Shown here one piece after another: positions 6,898 to 17,317 of a stretch of DNA of 64,000 nucleotides. The notes under the pieces were generated by a model, which saw only the letters and a list, made by a program, of their open reading frames with translations, did no database searches and was not told where the DNA came from. Each line of letters starts with the position of its first letter. Position 1 is the first letter of the stretch. Both the position numbers and the translations under genes were made by a program. Source of the stretch: Clostridiales bacterium (GTDB lineage Bacteria > Bacillota > Clostridia > Lachnospirales > Lachnospiraceae); NCBI GenBank assembly GCA_029010495.1, contig JAQXKO010000005.1, positions 1-64,000 on the forward strand. The letters are read 5' to 3'.

Positions 6898-7071
6898 ATG
6901 AATGAACTGTACATAAGTGTAAGAAACCTTACAAAATCATTTGGGAAACGTAAAGTGGTAGATGACCTGTCATTTGATGTTCATAAGGGTGAATTTTTCT
7001 CCGCATGTTTATTTATTGAAATCCACCTGTTGAAAAACGGGTGGATTTATTTTATAATTTATCGGGTATAA
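6898..7071 (+). pseudogene. Truncated ABC transporter ATPase remnant
   Basis: The reading frame starts with ISVRNLTKSFGKRKVVDDLS then FDVHKGEF, the normal beginning of a drug-export-type ABC ATPase up to just before the Walker A loop. It then switches to unrelated sequence and stops after 57 codons. No Walker A, signature or Walker B follows in any frame before the next gene. The intact MerR-type promoter suggests that a MerR-regulated exporter once stood here. The join lies near 6998-7005. A short leader peptide role is possible but less likely. Confidence 0.75.
7019..7055 (+). terminator. Terminator inside the ABC remnant
   Basis: AAATCCACC and GGTGGATTT form a 9-bp stem across 12 bases, followed by the AT-rich ATTTTATAATTT. 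It overlaps the last codons of the remnant and was probably the original terminator of the lost operon. Confidence 0.6.
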
Positions 7072-7130
7072 TCATATGATAAAACAGAATCACCTTTGAT
7101 TGTTAATTTACTTTTGTTTTGGAGAATTAT

Positions 7131-8483
7131 ATGGGAAATAATCAGGATCAATTTCAAAAAATGACGGAAACGCCGGTCAAAAAGCTTGTTGTGACTCTCG
7201 GCATACCTACAACCATCAGTATGCTTGTTTCAAACATATATAATATGGTGGACACCTATTTCGTAGGAGAAATAGGAACAAGTGCCAGCGGAGCCATCGG
7301 TATAGCATTCGGACTGATGGCAGTTCTTCAGGCCTTTGGATTTATGTTCGGACAGGGTGCAGGCAGCCTGATATCCAGAAAGCTCGGAGGCAAAGACATT
7401 AAGTCGGCAGAGATTTACGGAGCCACGAGTCTTTTTCTGGCAATTCTGACAGGAACTATTATCGGAACGGTCTGTATACTTAATATTGACTATGTTCTTA
7501 AGCTTTTAGGCAGCACACCGACTATACTTCCGTATGCAAAGGACTATACGGTATGGATATTGCTTGCGGGTCCGTTTATTATGGGAAGCTTTGTATTAAA
7601 CAATCTGCTGAGGTTTGAGGGCAAGGCTTCACTGGCCATGATTGGACTTGTATCAGGCGCGGTAATAAATATTATATGCGACCCTGTGTTTATAAATGTA
7701 CTTGGGCTGGGTATTGCCGGTGCGGGAATATCAACTGCCATTTCGCAATTTATAGGCTTTTGTATACTTAGCAGCATTTTTATCTTTAAGAAATCTTCCG
7801 TTGTTCTGTCGGTAAAAAATATCAGACTAAGAAAAAATGTTATCTGGGAAATCGTATCCACAGGTTTCCCGAGTATGATAAGGCAGGGACTTACAAGTAT
7901 ATCCACCATCATACTAAACAGAATTGCCGGCAACTATCAGGATGCATGTATTGCGGCAATCAGTATTGTTAACAGAATAAACTTCTTCATGTTCGCAATA
8001 GGACTCGGTATGGGTCAGGGCTTCCAGCCTGTATGCGGCTATAATTACGGTGCAAAGAAATACGGAAGGGTAAAGGAGGCATTTTTGTTTACGCTTCTGC
8101 TTGGTGAGATAGCTCTCGGAACGCTTGGAATTATCGGATTCGGCTTTTCTCCGTATCTTATAAAATTCTTCAGAAATGATTCGGAGGTTATAAGAATAGG
8201 AACAAGGGCGCTCAGGTATTCATGCGTTGCACTTCTTTTTCAGCCTCTTTGCGTAATGGCAAATATGACCTTTCAGAGCACAGGCAATAAAAAGCAGGCA
8301 AGCTTTACTTCAATGCTAAGGAGCGGTTTATATTTTATACCTATGCTTTATATTATGGAGCATTTCTTCGGAGAGCAGGGCATTATTCTTTCACAGCCGA
8401 TTTGTGACGTGATGGCGTTTGTTACGATTCTGCCTCTTATCACGGGCTTTATCAGGCAGCTTGACAGACTTGGGGAGAAATAG
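7131..8483 (+). CDS. MATE family multidrug efflux transporter
   Basis: A 450-residue, twelve-helix membrane protein with the two-lobe MATE fold. The N-terminal VKKLVVTLGIPTTISMLVSN followed by IYNMVDTYFVG, the repeat GFPSMIRQGLTSIST near the start of the second lobe, and GMGQGFQPVCGYNYGAKKYGR are typical of bacterial MATE exporters (NorM/DinF type). It should export cationic compounds using a sodium or proton gradient; the substrate cannot be read from sequence. The ATG at 7131 is chosen because GGAG lies 6 bases upstream; a TTG 12 bases earlier is in frame but would overlap that site. It stands alone, 60 bases behind the ABC remnant. Confidence 0.93.
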   Translation: MGNNQDQFQKMTETPVKKLVVTLGIPTTISMLVSNIYNMVDTYFVGEIGTSASGAIGIAFGLMAVLQAFGFMFGQGAGSLISRKLGGKDIKSAEIYGATSLFLAILTGTIIGTVCILNIDYVLKLLGSTPTILPYAKDYTVWILLAGPFIMGSFVLNNLLRFEGKASLAMIGLVSGAVINIICDPVFINVLGLGIAGAGISTAISQFIGFCILSSIFIFKKSSVVLSVKNIRLRKNVIWEIVSTGFPSMIRQGLTSISTIILNRIAGNYQDACIAAISIVNRINFFMFAIGLGMGQGFQPVCGYNYGAKKYGRVKEAFLFTLLLGEIALGTLGIIGFGFSPYLIKFFRNDSEVIRIGTRALRYSCVALLFQPLCVMANMTFQSTGNKKQASFTSMLRSGLYFIPMLYIMEHFFGEQGIILSQPICDVMAFVTILPLITGFIRQLDRLGEK

Positions 8484-8589
8484 TAAAGCATACAAAAGAG
8501 ACGACAGGTTATAATCCGTCATATTATTGATTATAGCTATTATATGCTAAATTATTACTAAAGAAATAAGGGAAAAAGCTCAATTAGTA

Positions 8590-8618
8590 TTGCAAAAAAC
8601 GGAAAAATTTGATATCCT
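8590..8618 (+). promoter_or_regulatory. Candidate promoter of ilvB
   Basis: TTGCAA, 17 bases, TATCCT, about 65 bases ahead of the ilvB start. I see no T-box or leader peptide in the 200-base gap. Confidence 0.45.
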
Positions 8619-8683
8619 AAATAAGATTATGAGATATTTTCTGCATTTTATCATGCATTATTTATCTGGAAATGAGGAACATT

Positions 8684-10357
8684 ATGAAAATCAAAGGTGC
8701 TGAAATAGCAGTTAAAACAATTATTGAACAGGGTACCGACGTAGTATTCGGCTATCCGGGCGGAACTGTAATTGATATTTATGATGAATTATATAAGCAT
8801 CGTGACGAGCTTCATCATGTGCTCACAGCTCATGAGCAGGGAGCCAGCCACGCAGCAGACGGTTATGCACGTGCAACAGGAAAGGTAGGCGTATGTATCG
8901 CCACATCCGGTCCCGGCGCAACAAACCTTGTAACAGGTATCGCAACTGCTTATCTTGATTCCATTCCTTTAGTTGCAATTACCGGTAATGTCGGAACGGG
9001 AATGATTGGTAAGGATGCGTTTCAGGAGGTTGATATTACAGGTGTGACAATGCCTATTACAAAGCACAACTTCTTTGTAACAAAGGTTGAAAAGCTTGCA
9101 GATACAATCCGTGAAGCCTTTAAGCTTGCAAAGTCAGGTCGTCCCGGTCCTGTACTTGTAGATATTCCTAAGAATATTCAGAATGAATGGTGCGAGTATG
9201 AGCCTGTGCCTGTGGTTGAGCCATATCCAAAGGTTCCTGCATCAGAGAAAGAGATTGATGAAGCAGTAGAAATCATCAAGGCTTCAAAGAAGCCATACAT
9301 ATTTGTAGGCGGCGGATGTATAGCAGGTAATGCAACAGATGAAACAGTGGCTTTGGCAGAAAAGCTTGATGCGGTAATAGGCTGTTCCATGATGGGTCTT
9401 TCCGCAGTACCTACTGACAGTGAAAGATTTCTCGGTATGGTCGGTATGCACGGTCATTATGCAGCTTCAATTGCAATGCATCATTGTGACTGTCTTATTA
9501 CCGTCGGAGCAAGATTTTCAGATCGTGCTACAGGTAAGACAAGCAAGTTTGTTCCAAATGCAAGGATTATACATATAGATATTGATGCGTCCGAAATTGA
9601 GAAGAATGTCAGCGTTGATGTAGGCGTTACGGGAGATGTTAAAGAAGTACTTTCAAGAATGCTTGATAAGCTTTCAAAAGTTCAGCATCCTGAATGGATT
9701 GCCCATGTAGATGCACTTAAGGACAAGGAAGCCAAGAATGATCCTCAGAGAGAAGGATTTGTTCCAAAGAACATTATTCAGATGCTTAATAAATATATTG
9801 CTCCGTCAACAGCAATTGCAACCGATGTAGGTCAGAATCAGATGTGGGCAGCGCAGTATGTAAACTTTAAGCAGTCAAGAAAGTTTATATCAAGCGGCGG
9901 TCTTGGTACAATGGGCTTCGGCCTCGGAGCTGCAATCGGTGCTGCCATGGGTACAAAGGAGCGTTCGGTGCTTGTAACAGGTGACGGAGGTTTCGGTATG
10001 TGCCTTACTGAGATGGCAACAGCAGTAACAAATAATATTCCTATTGTTATTCTTCTTCTTAACAATACGGTACTTGGTATGGTTCGTCAGTGGCAGACAC
10101 TTTTCTACGGAAAGCGTTATTCAAATACCGAGCTTGAGAACCGTCATACGGATTTTGTTAAGCTTGCAGATGCGTTTGGCGCGGTAGGCTACCGCGTAAC
10201 CAATATGGAAGAGCTTAAGGAAGCTTTTGATAAAGCATTCGCAGTAGAAGACGGTCCTGTAATCATTGAGTGTATGATTGGCAAGGATGAGTTAGTACTT
10301 CCGATGGTACCTGCAGGCGGTTCAATGGATGACCTTATTACTAAGGTTGGAAATTAG
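8684..10357 (+). CDS. ilvB: Acetolactate synthase, large catalytic subunit
   Basis: The enzyme condenses two pyruvates, or pyruvate and 2-oxobutyrate, in the first shared step of valine, leucine and isoleucine synthesis. The 557-residue protein has the three thiamine-diphosphate enzyme domains: the N-terminal Pyr domain with catalytic Glu in LTAHEQGASHAADGYAR, a central FAD-binding-type domain, and the C-terminal PP domain with VTGDGGFGM ending in ILLLNN. The ATG at 8684 is preferred over one 12 bases earlier because AGGA lies between them. The regulatory subunit follows after 23 bases, and ilvC after that. The length is normal for the family. Confidence 0.97.
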   Translation: MKIKGAEIAVKTIIEQGTDVVFGYPGGTVIDIYDELYKHRDELHHVLTAHEQGASHAADGYARATGKVGVCIATSGPGATNLVTGIATAYLDSIPLVAITGNVGTGMIGKDAFQEVDITGVTMPITKHNFFVTKVEKLADTIREAFKLAKSGRPGPVLVDIPKNIQNEWCEYEPVPVVEPYPKVPASEKEIDEAVEIIKASKKPYIFVGGGCIAGNATDETVALAEKLDAVIGCSMMGLSAVPTDSERFLGMVGMHGHYAASIAMHHCDCLITVGARFSDRATGKTSKFVPNARIIHIDIDASEIEKNVSVDVGVTGDVKEVLSRMLDKLSKVQHPEWIAHVDALKDKEAKNDPQREGFVPKNIIQMLNKYIAPSTAIATDVGQNQMWAAQYVNFKQSRKFISSGGLGTMGFGLGAAIGAAMGTKERSVLVTGDGGFGMCLTEMATAVTNNIPIVILLLNNTVLGMVRQWQTLFYGKRYSNTELENRHTDFVKLADAFGAVGYRVTNMEELKEAFDKAFAVEDGPVIIECMIGKDELVLPMVPAGGSMDDLITKVGN

Positions 10358-10380
10358 TATTGATTGGAGGATTACCGTAA

Positions 10381-10905
10381 ATGGAACGTAATATAGTAGC
10401 AGTTTTAGTAAAAAACCATTTTGGTGTACTTAACAGAGTAACCAGCATGTTCCGAAGAAAAGGCTTCAATATTGATACAGTAACAGTAGGTGAAACTGAG
10501 AATCCTGAGGTGTCACGTATCACAATTTCATTTCTCGGAACAGATGAAAAGGATCAGATTCTTAAACAGCTTGACAAAATGCCTGATGTAATTACCATTC
10601 AGGAGCTTGACAGAGAGGCTTCGGTATCAAGAGAGCTTCTTCTTATCAAGGTTAAAAACAGTGCAGAGGTTCGTCAGGATATTATGTCAATAGTAGATGT
10701 ATTCAGGGCTAAGATTATTGACTATGCGTCTGATGCGGTTACGATAGAGGTAACAGGAGAATCCAGCAAGTTATCAGCCATTATCGAGCTTCTCAGTGAG
10801 TTTGGTATTATAGAAATGGCTCGTACAGGTCTGGTTGCACTTGCAAGGGGTAAGGAAACAGCTCTTAATGTGGATGAGATGGTTGCTGCCCAGAAGCAGA
10901 TTTAA
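10381..10905 (+). CDS. ilvN: Acetolactate synthase, small regulatory subunit
   Basis: The 174-residue protein begins with an ACT domain (VAVLVKNHFGVLNRVTSMFR, then KGFNIDTVTVG) followed by the C-terminal ALS_ss domain. It binds the catalytic subunit, raises its activity and confers valine feedback inhibition in studied homologues. GGAGG upstream of the ATG and the 23-base gap to ilvB point to one transcript. Confidence 0.97.
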   Translation: MERNIVAVLVKNHFGVLNRVTSMFRRKGFNIDTVTVGETENPEVSRITISFLGTDEKDQILKQLDKMPDVITIQELDREASVSRELLLIKVKNSAEVRQDIMSIVDVFRAKIIDYASDAVTIEVTGESSKLSAIIELLSEFGIIEMARTGLVALARGKETALNVDEMVAAQKQI

Positions 10906-10993
10906 GTAAGGTTTTAAAGGGAAGCCCCTTTGAAATATAGAACAGGCATGATTTTAGTAGGTTTACCTGCTCTAATAAAAATATATTTTTTAA

Positions 10994-12028
<1,035 letters not shown>

Positions 12029-12055
12029 TTTGCAACTGTCATTTGTTAATATCAG

Positions 12056-12082
12056 CCCATGCAGGAATGCATGGGTTTTTTT
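12056..12082 (+). terminator. Terminator of the ilv genes
   Basis: CCCATGCA-GGAA-TGCATGGG is followed by seven T. Confidence 0.93.
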
Positions 12083-12092
12083 ATGTAGATTT

Positions 12093-12275
12093 CCCCGCTT
12101 CATACATCAATACGCACATGAGCACTTAAGCGTTAGGACGCTTTGGTGCTTAATTGAGTATATCGCGGGGCTTATATATTAGTGATAATTTAGTTTGCCG
12201 GTGCGATATAAGGGTGCAGTCTCATATCCGAATCACCCCGGACTGAATATCACCCCGGACACTGTGAACGCACCG
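12093..12275 (+). repeat. Structured intergenic repeat, copy 1
   Basis: An element of about 183 bp shared with 22821-23004. The first half is bounded by CCCCGC and GCGGGG and holds an inner hairpin with AGCAC/GTGCT and AAGCGT/ACGCTT stems. The second half is bounded by CGGTGCG and CGCACCG. It sits between the ilvC terminator and the convergent degV gene. Internal stems differ between copies while outer stems are kept. It may be a structured RNA or a non-autonomous mobile repeat. Confidence 0.75.
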
Positions 12276-12285
12276 TTACCGTTAT

Positions 12286-13122
12286 TTATGCCTCAAAGAA
12301 TGCGATTGCTACTGCATTTGGACCCACGTGGGTACCGATTGTGGCACCGATTGAAGTGATTACAGGCTCTTTGCCGTATGCGTTGAGCAGGTCGCCGCTG
12401 TCAGCTATATATTTTCTGAGAAGATGATCGCTGATGCCGGTGTATCCGAGAATAACAGGAAGTTTTTTATCATAGCCTGCGGAGCGAATGTATTCGTTTA
12501 AGTAGTTGTTGCCCTGTCTTGAACCTCTTGCCTTTCCTAAAAGCGTAACTTCACCGTCGTCAACAGTCACGACAGGCTTGATGTTAAGAAGTCCGCCCGC
12601 AAAAGCAACAGTTTTCGAAATGCGTCCGCCTTTTTTTAGATATTCAAGCGTATCAAGCAGTGCCAGAACGCGGAGCCGTGGAACAAGTGCATTAAGTTCA
12701 CCGGCTATTTCATCGGCTGACCTGCCACGGTCAATAAGTGTAAGGGCATAATCAACTAAAGCTCTTTCTCCGACTGCAACGTTTAACGAGTCGATAATAT
12801 AGACATTTTCCCTGCCGTCAGCTCCGATGACCGCATTCTGATAAGTGCTTGAAAGCTTTGATGATAATGTAATGATAATTACGGCATCATTATCTTTCAG
12901 GGCCGCATCGGTGGCTTTTTCAAAGTCATATGGTGATACTGCACTTGTAAAAGGCAGTGTTTCATATTCGACAAGCTTTTCGTAAAATTCCCTGTGTGAT
13001 ATTGTTACGCCGTCAAGGTAGCTGTTCTCGCCGAACGTAACGGTCATGGGTACTACAGTAACATTTTCATGATAAGGCGACACGATGTCCGAAGCGGAAT
13101 CGACAATAATTTGTATTTTCAT
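12286..13122 (-). CDS. DegV family fatty-acid-binding protein
   Basis: The 278-residue product starts with IIVDSASDI, then has SAVSPYDF and IITLSSKLSSTYQNA, the conserved blocks of DegV proteins, which bind a fatty acid between two domains and feed fatty acid kinase systems in Firmicutes. GGRISKTVAFAGGLLNIKPV near residue 170 is the other family hallmark. The start is supported by AGAGGA upstream on the minus strand and by a clear promoter. Which DegV/FakB paralogue it is cannot be told here, and no fakA is nearby. Confidence 0.92.
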   Translation of the reverse strand: MKIQIIVDSASDIVSPYHENVTVVPMTVTFGENSYLDGVTISHREFYEKLVEYETLPFTSAVSPYDFEKATDAALKDNDAVIIITLSSKLSSTYQNAVIGADGRENVYIIDSLNVAVGERALVDYALTLIDRGRSADEIAGELNALVPRLRVLALLDTLEYLKKGGRISKTVAFAGGLLNIKPVVTVDDGEVTLLGKARGSRQGNNYLNEYIRSAGYDKKLPVILGYTGISDHLLRKYIADSGDLLNAYGKEPVITSIGATIGTHVGPNAVAIAFFEA

Positions 13123-13163
13123 ATTTCCTCTTTCTGCATAAATGCGTATGTTTTGTCATACGG

Positions 13164-13192
13164 AGTATAACATCAATTTATTGATATGTCAA
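13164..13192 (-). promoter_or_regulatory. degV promoter with operator-like palindromes
   Basis: On the minus strand TTGACA, 17 bases, TATACT. The spacer carries the palindrome ATCAAT-AA-ATTGAT (13172-13185), and a second dyad, GTATG/CATAC, spans 13146-13161 at the expected transcription start. Repressor control is likely. Confidence 0.75.
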
Positions 13193-13230
13193 CAAAAAAT
13201 AAAAGCCTTAGTTCCGCGCACTGCTTTTTG

Positions 13231-13259
13231 TTGACGATGCAGGACGGTTGTGATAAAAT
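13231..13259 (+). promoter_or_regulatory. Promoter of the gdpP-rplI-dnaB operon
   Basis: TTGACG, 17 bases, TAAAAT, with a leader of about 55 bases to the gdpP start. Confidence 0.65.
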
Positions 13260-13320
13260 GACTTTATATTCTGTTTAAAGTGGTGTATAGTACGTCGTTA
13301 GGGGGAAATGGAGTAATTAT

Positions 13321-15366
13321 ATGAAAAATCACAGATTTAAAATATATTTTCTTATGCCGGTTTTTTGCAGCCTGATACTTATCGTAATGAATCTTGTACT
13401 TGTATTTGCTGTTAAAAATCAGAAGGCTTCCGTTGTTGCAATGAGCTTTACTTTTGCTTATATTGCTTCAATCCTTATTGTGAGTGCGATTTTTATGTCG
13501 CGTGTTAAAAGGGACATTACCCTGGCATGCGTATCATTTAAAGAGGTACCTGAGCAGGTTCTGAGTATGTTTGAGATTCCTTATGCACTTATTGATACGG
13601 AGGGAAGCGTACTCTATACCAACTATGAAATGAGGGGGCTGCTTGACAGTATCAAAAAAGGCAGCAACGACTTAAGGGACATGATTCCGAACATCACAAA
13701 GGTTAAGATTCCTACTGCTACTGATGATGTGGTATTTCATTCCGAAATCGGAAACAAGGAGTATCGAATCGTTCTCAGCGCCATTAATGCTCCTGAGTTT
13801 GACGATGCGCTTAATATTATTAATGATGCGGGACCTGTCGAAGATAAGACGCTCATAAGTGTATATATGTACGATGATACAGAGGTCAGTCATTTAAGAA
13901 TTGAGAATTTTAATCAGCAGATGATAATAGGCCTTCTTTATATTGATAATTATGATGAAGTTCTTGAGTCTGTTGATGAGGTAAAGCGTTCACTTCTTGT
14001 GGCTCTCGTAGACAGAAAAATCAATAAATACATGGTTTATATGGACGCAGTCATAAAGAAGCTTGAGAAGGATAAATACCTCTTTGTTTTCCAGAAGAAA
14101 TATCTGGAAGAGGTTAACCGTACAAGTAAGGTGCTTCTGGAGGAGGTTAAGAAAATCAACTCCGGTAAGTCGGAAAGTGCCATTACGATAAGTATGGGCC
14201 TCGGTATTGCAGAGAGTAATTACGCCAAGAGTTATGAATATGCCAGAGCTGCCATTGACCTTGCTCTCGGACGTGGCGGTGACCAGGTGGTAATAAAGGA
14301 TGGCGATGATATTACCTATATCGGCGGTAAGTCAGCCTCCATTGAAAAAAGTACGCGTGTAACAGCCAGAGTAAAGGCACATGCGCTTCGTGAGCTTATT
14401 GAGGCTCATGACGACATACTTATCATGGGTCACTCAATCGGTGATGTAGACTCACTCGGCTCTGCAATCGGTGTATATAAGATTGCACAGGTGCTCGGCA
14501 AAAATGCCCACATTGTCATTAATGAAATTAATTCGTCGATACGGCCTATGATTTCACGCTTCCTTGACAATGCAGAGTATCCGGACGATATGTTTATCGG
14601 CTCTCTGCCTGCACAGGAGACGGCTCATAAGGATACGCTCCTTGTTATTGTTGATGTTAACAGACCTTCGCATACTGAATGTCCTGAGCTTTTTGATCTT
14701 ATTTCAACCGTTATTGTTCTTGACCATCACAGAGTGGCAAGCGATTCAATAAAAAATGCGGTTCTTTCGTATATTGAGCCTTATGCCTCATCTGCCAGTG
14801 AAATGGTTGCCGAGGTATTGCAGTACATCGGTGACGAGCTTCGGTTAAAGCCGATAGAGGCTGAGGCGTTATATGCCGGTATTATGATTGATACAAATAA
14901 CTTCCTGACGAAAACAGGTGTAAGAACCTTTGAGGCGGCAGCATATCTCAGAAAGAACGGTGTAGACGTAACGCGTATCAGAAAGGCCTTCAGAGAGGAT
15001 ATGACAGAATATGTTACAAAGGCAAAGGCAATTACTTCTACAGAAATATTCCTGGGCGGATATGCATTTGCCTACTGCGGCTCGGAGGGAGTGGAGGCAC
15101 CGACCGTTCTTGGCGCTCAGGTGGCTAATGAGCTGCTTGAAATAACGGGGATTAAAGCATCCTTTGTATTTACGGAGTTCAGAGACAGGGTATTTATCAG
15201 TGCAAGGTCGATTGATGAGCTCAACGTACAGGTGGTAATGGAGAAGCTTGGTGGCGGAGGCCACATGAATATTGCCGGCGCACAGCTTGAAAACATAACT
15301 GTTTCTGCGGCAATGGACAGAGTAAAAAATGTTTTGTCAGAAATGGCAATGGGAGGAGATTTATAA
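13321..15366 (+). CDS. gdpP: Cyclic-di-AMP phosphodiesterase GdpP
   Basis: The membrane-bound enzyme hydrolyses c-di-AMP to pApA, controlling wall and osmotic homeostasis. The 681-residue protein has two N-terminal transmembrane helices (about 8-28 and 38-60), a PAS-like segment around 70-160, a degenerate GGDEF domain around 180-330, then the DHH phosphoesterase part with MGHSIGDVDSLGSAIG near 377 and VLDHHR near 470, and DHHA1 with GGGGHMNIAG near the C-terminus. The order gdpP-rplI-dnaB is conserved in Firmicutes. The stop is directly followed by the rplI start, and the rplI ribosome site GGGAGGAG lies within the gdpP end. Confidence 0.95.
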   Translation: MKNHRFKIYFLMPVFCSLILIVMNLVLVFAVKNQKASVVAMSFTFAYIASILIVSAIFMSRVKRDITLACVSFKEVPEQVLSMFEIPYALIDTEGSVLYTNYEMRGLLDSIKKGSNDLRDMIPNITKVKIPTATDDVVFHSEIGNKEYRIVLSAINAPEFDDALNIINDAGPVEDKTLISVYMYDDTEVSHLRIENFNQQMIIGLLYIDNYDEVLESVDEVKRSLLVALVDRKINKYMVYMDAVIKKLEKDKYLFVFQKKYLEEVNRTSKVLLEEVKKINSGKSESAITISMGLGIAESNYAKSYEYARAAIDLALGRGGDQVVIKDGDDITYIGGKSASIEKSTRVTARVKAHALRELIEAHDDILIMGHSIGDVDSLGSAIGVYKIAQVLGKNAHIVINEINSSIRPMISRFLDNAEYPDDMFIGSLPAQETAHKDTLLVIVDVNRPSHTECPELFDLISTVIVLDHHRVASDSIKNAVLSYIEPYASSASEMVAEVLQYIGDELRLKPIEAEALYAGIMIDTNNFLTKTGVRTFEAAAYLRKNGVDVTRIRKAFREDMTEYVTKAKAITSTEIFLGGYAFAYCGSEGVEAPTVLGAQVANELLEITGIKASFVFTEFRDRVFISARSIDELNVQVVMEKLGGGGHMNIAGAQLENITVSAAMDRVKNVLSEMAMGGDL

Positions 15367-15813
15367 ATGAAGGTAATTTTATTTGAAGATGTAAAAAAAG
15401 TAGGTAAGAAGGACGAGATAGTTGAGCTTAGTGACGGTTATGCAAGAAACTGTATCCTTCATAAGGGGCTTGGCGTGGAGGCTACTCCAAAGGCGATAAA
15501 TGACTTAAAGCTCAGGAAAAAGGCTGAGGCAAAGCATGCGCAGGAGGTTCTTGACGCTGCCAGGGCGCTTGCCGAAAAGCTCAATGCGGGCAGAATAAGC
15601 GTCGGCATTAAGATTGGCGAGAACGGAAGAGTGTTCGGAGCCGTAGCTGCAAAAGAGGTTGCGGAAGCAATCAAGAGCCAGCTCGGTTATGACATTGACA
15701 AAAAGAAGCTTATCATGAATCCGTTTAAAAACATGGGCAGCTTTGATATAGGCGTAAAGCTTCATCCGGAAGTAACTGCAACACTTAAGTGCGACGTGGT
15801 AGAGGAAAAATAA
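15367..15813 (+). CDS. rplI: 50S ribosomal protein L9
   Basis: The 148-residue protein begins with MKVILFEDVKKVGKKDEIVE, then SDGYARNCI, the N-terminal rRNA-binding domain of L9, with the long connecting helix around residues 45-75 and the C-terminal domain. It binds 23S rRNA near the L1 stalk. It is translationally coupled to gdpP (no gap) and is followed by dnaB after one base. Confidence 0.98.
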   Translation: MKVILFEDVKKVGKKDEIVELSDGYARNCILHKGLGVEATPKAINDLKLRKKAEAKHAQEVLDAARALAEKLNAGRISVGIKIGENGRVFGAVAAKEVAEAIKSQLGYDIDKKKLIMNPFKNMGSFDIGVKLHPEVTATLKCDVVEEK

Positions 15814-15814
15814 T

Positions 15815-17158
15815 ATGGATGAAAATCTGATTAAAAAGGTAAAGCCATTTTCCGAACAGGCTGAAAAGTCAGTTATCGGCTCTATGCTTTTGGAGAAGGA
15901 GGCCATAACCCAGGCAATGGAAATACTTGAGCCCGGAGATTTCTATGAAAAAATTCTCGGACTGTATTTTGAATGTCTTACGGGTCTTTATTCGTCCGGA
16001 ATTGAGGCTGATGTTGTAACCGTACAGGAAAGATTGAGAAAAAAGGATGTTCCTGAGGAATATACATCAATCGAATATATCGGAACTCTGGTCGAAATGG
16101 TTCCGACTGCAGCAAATGTAAAATATTATGCTGAAATAGTAAGGGAAAAATCACTTTTGCGTCAGTTTATCTCAACCTCGGAGGGGCTTGTAAATAAGTG
16201 CTATCTTGACAAGGATAACCAGGCAGAGCTTTTTGTTAAGGCGGAAAAGGAGCTTTTCGAGCTTTTTCAGAAATCGACAAGAGCAAAGGATAATACAAGC
16301 ATCAGAGAGGTGGTTGTAGAAAGCATCAGAAATATTGAAATGGCTTCAAAGAGCAATGGAGCAGTAACAGGTGTTCCGACAGGCTTCTTGAAGCTTGACC
16401 GTATGACTGCGGGGCTTCAGCCTTCCGATCTTGTGCTTATAGCTGCCAGACCATCCATGGGTAAAACGGCTTTTGTACTTAACCTGGCTGAATATATGGC
16501 TGTTAAAAATAAATTCACAACAGTTATTTTTTCACTCGAAATGTCAAAAGTTCAGCTTGTAAACCGTATTTTATCAATGCATTCGAGAGTTGATGCCCAG
16601 AATATCAGAACAGGACGTCTTGATGACGGTGAATGGGCTGAATTGATGGAATCGGCAAGAATTATCGGTGATTCGAGACTTATAATAGATGATACTCCCG
16701 GAATATCAATAAATGACCTGAGAAGCAAATGTCGCAAGCTTAAGCTTGAGCAGGATTTGAAGGTTGTAATTATCGACTATATTCAGCTGATGACAAGCGG
16801 CCACAAAAGCGAATCAAGACAGCAGGAGGTATCTGAGATTTCAAGATCCTTAAAGGCTCTTGCAAGGGAAATCCAGTGTCCTGTAATCGCACTTTCACAG
16901 CTGTCGCGTCAGGTGGAGCAAAGACCTGATAAGCGCCCTATGCTGTCTGACCTTCGTGAGTCCGGTGCCATTGAGCAGGATGCAGACGTGGTAATGTTTA
17001 TTTACAGGGATGAATATTATAACAAGTCAACAGATAAGCCGGGTCAGGCCGAAATTATTATTGCCAAGCAGAGAAACGGCCCGACCGGAACAGTTGATTT
17101 GAAGTGGCTTGCCGAATATACCAAGTTTGCGAATCTTCAGCTTGAGGGCGAGCATTGA
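15815..17158 (+). CDS. dnaB: Replicative DNA helicase DnaB
   Basis: The hexameric helicase unwinds DNA at the fork. The 447-residue protein has the N-terminal DnaB domain (PFSEQAEKSVIGSMLLEKEA) and the RecA-like C-terminal domain with Walker A AARPSMGKTAF near residue 215 and Walker B VVIIDYIQLM near 320, followed by SLKALAREIQCPVIALSQLSR in two conserved blocks. Known as dnaC in Bacillus. It is the last gene of the gdpP operon and has a terminator behind it. Confidence 0.97.
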   Translation: MDENLIKKVKPFSEQAEKSVIGSMLLEKEAITQAMEILEPGDFYEKILGLYFECLTGLYSSGIEADVVTVQERLRKKDVPEEYTSIEYIGTLVEMVPTAANVKYYAEIVREKSLLRQFISTSEGLVNKCYLDKDNQAELFVKAEKELFELFQKSTRAKDNTSIREVVVESIRNIEMASKSNGAVTGVPTGFLKLDRMTAGLQPSDLVLIAARPSMGKTAFVLNLAEYMAVKNKFTTVIFSLEMSKVQLVNRILSMHSRVDAQNIRTGRLDDGEWAELMESARIIGDSRLIIDDTPGISINDLRSKCRKLKLEQDLKVVIIDYIQLMTSGHKSESRQQEVSEISRSLKALAREIQCPVIALSQLSRQVEQRPDKRPMLSDLRESGAIEQDADVVMFIYRDEYYNKSTDKPGQAEIIIAKQRNGPTGTVDLKWLAEYTKFANLQLEGEH

Positions 17159-17209
17159 TTTGGCAGGAGCACTTGTCAAAAAATAAATAAAATTGATAAT
17201 TTATGAAAT

Positions 17210-17245
17210 AACCGCTCATATATAGTTGGGCGGTTTTTCTTTTTA
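17210..17245 (+). terminator. Terminator of the gdpP-rplI-dnaB operon
   Basis: AACCGCTC and GGGCGGTT pair (one G-T wobble) across 10 bases, followed by TTTCTTTTT. Confidence 0.85.
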
Positions 17246-17317
17246 TATGAATAACCGTTAACGCAAATTTATGATAATGAATTATAATTATTGTAGTTTT
17301 TTCAGGAGGGTAAGCTG

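Noticed and set aside
8484..8683. T-box or leader peptide control of ilvB.
   Set aside because: The gap is only 200 bases, with no T-box core sequence, no leucine/valine-rich leader ORF and no attenuator pair.
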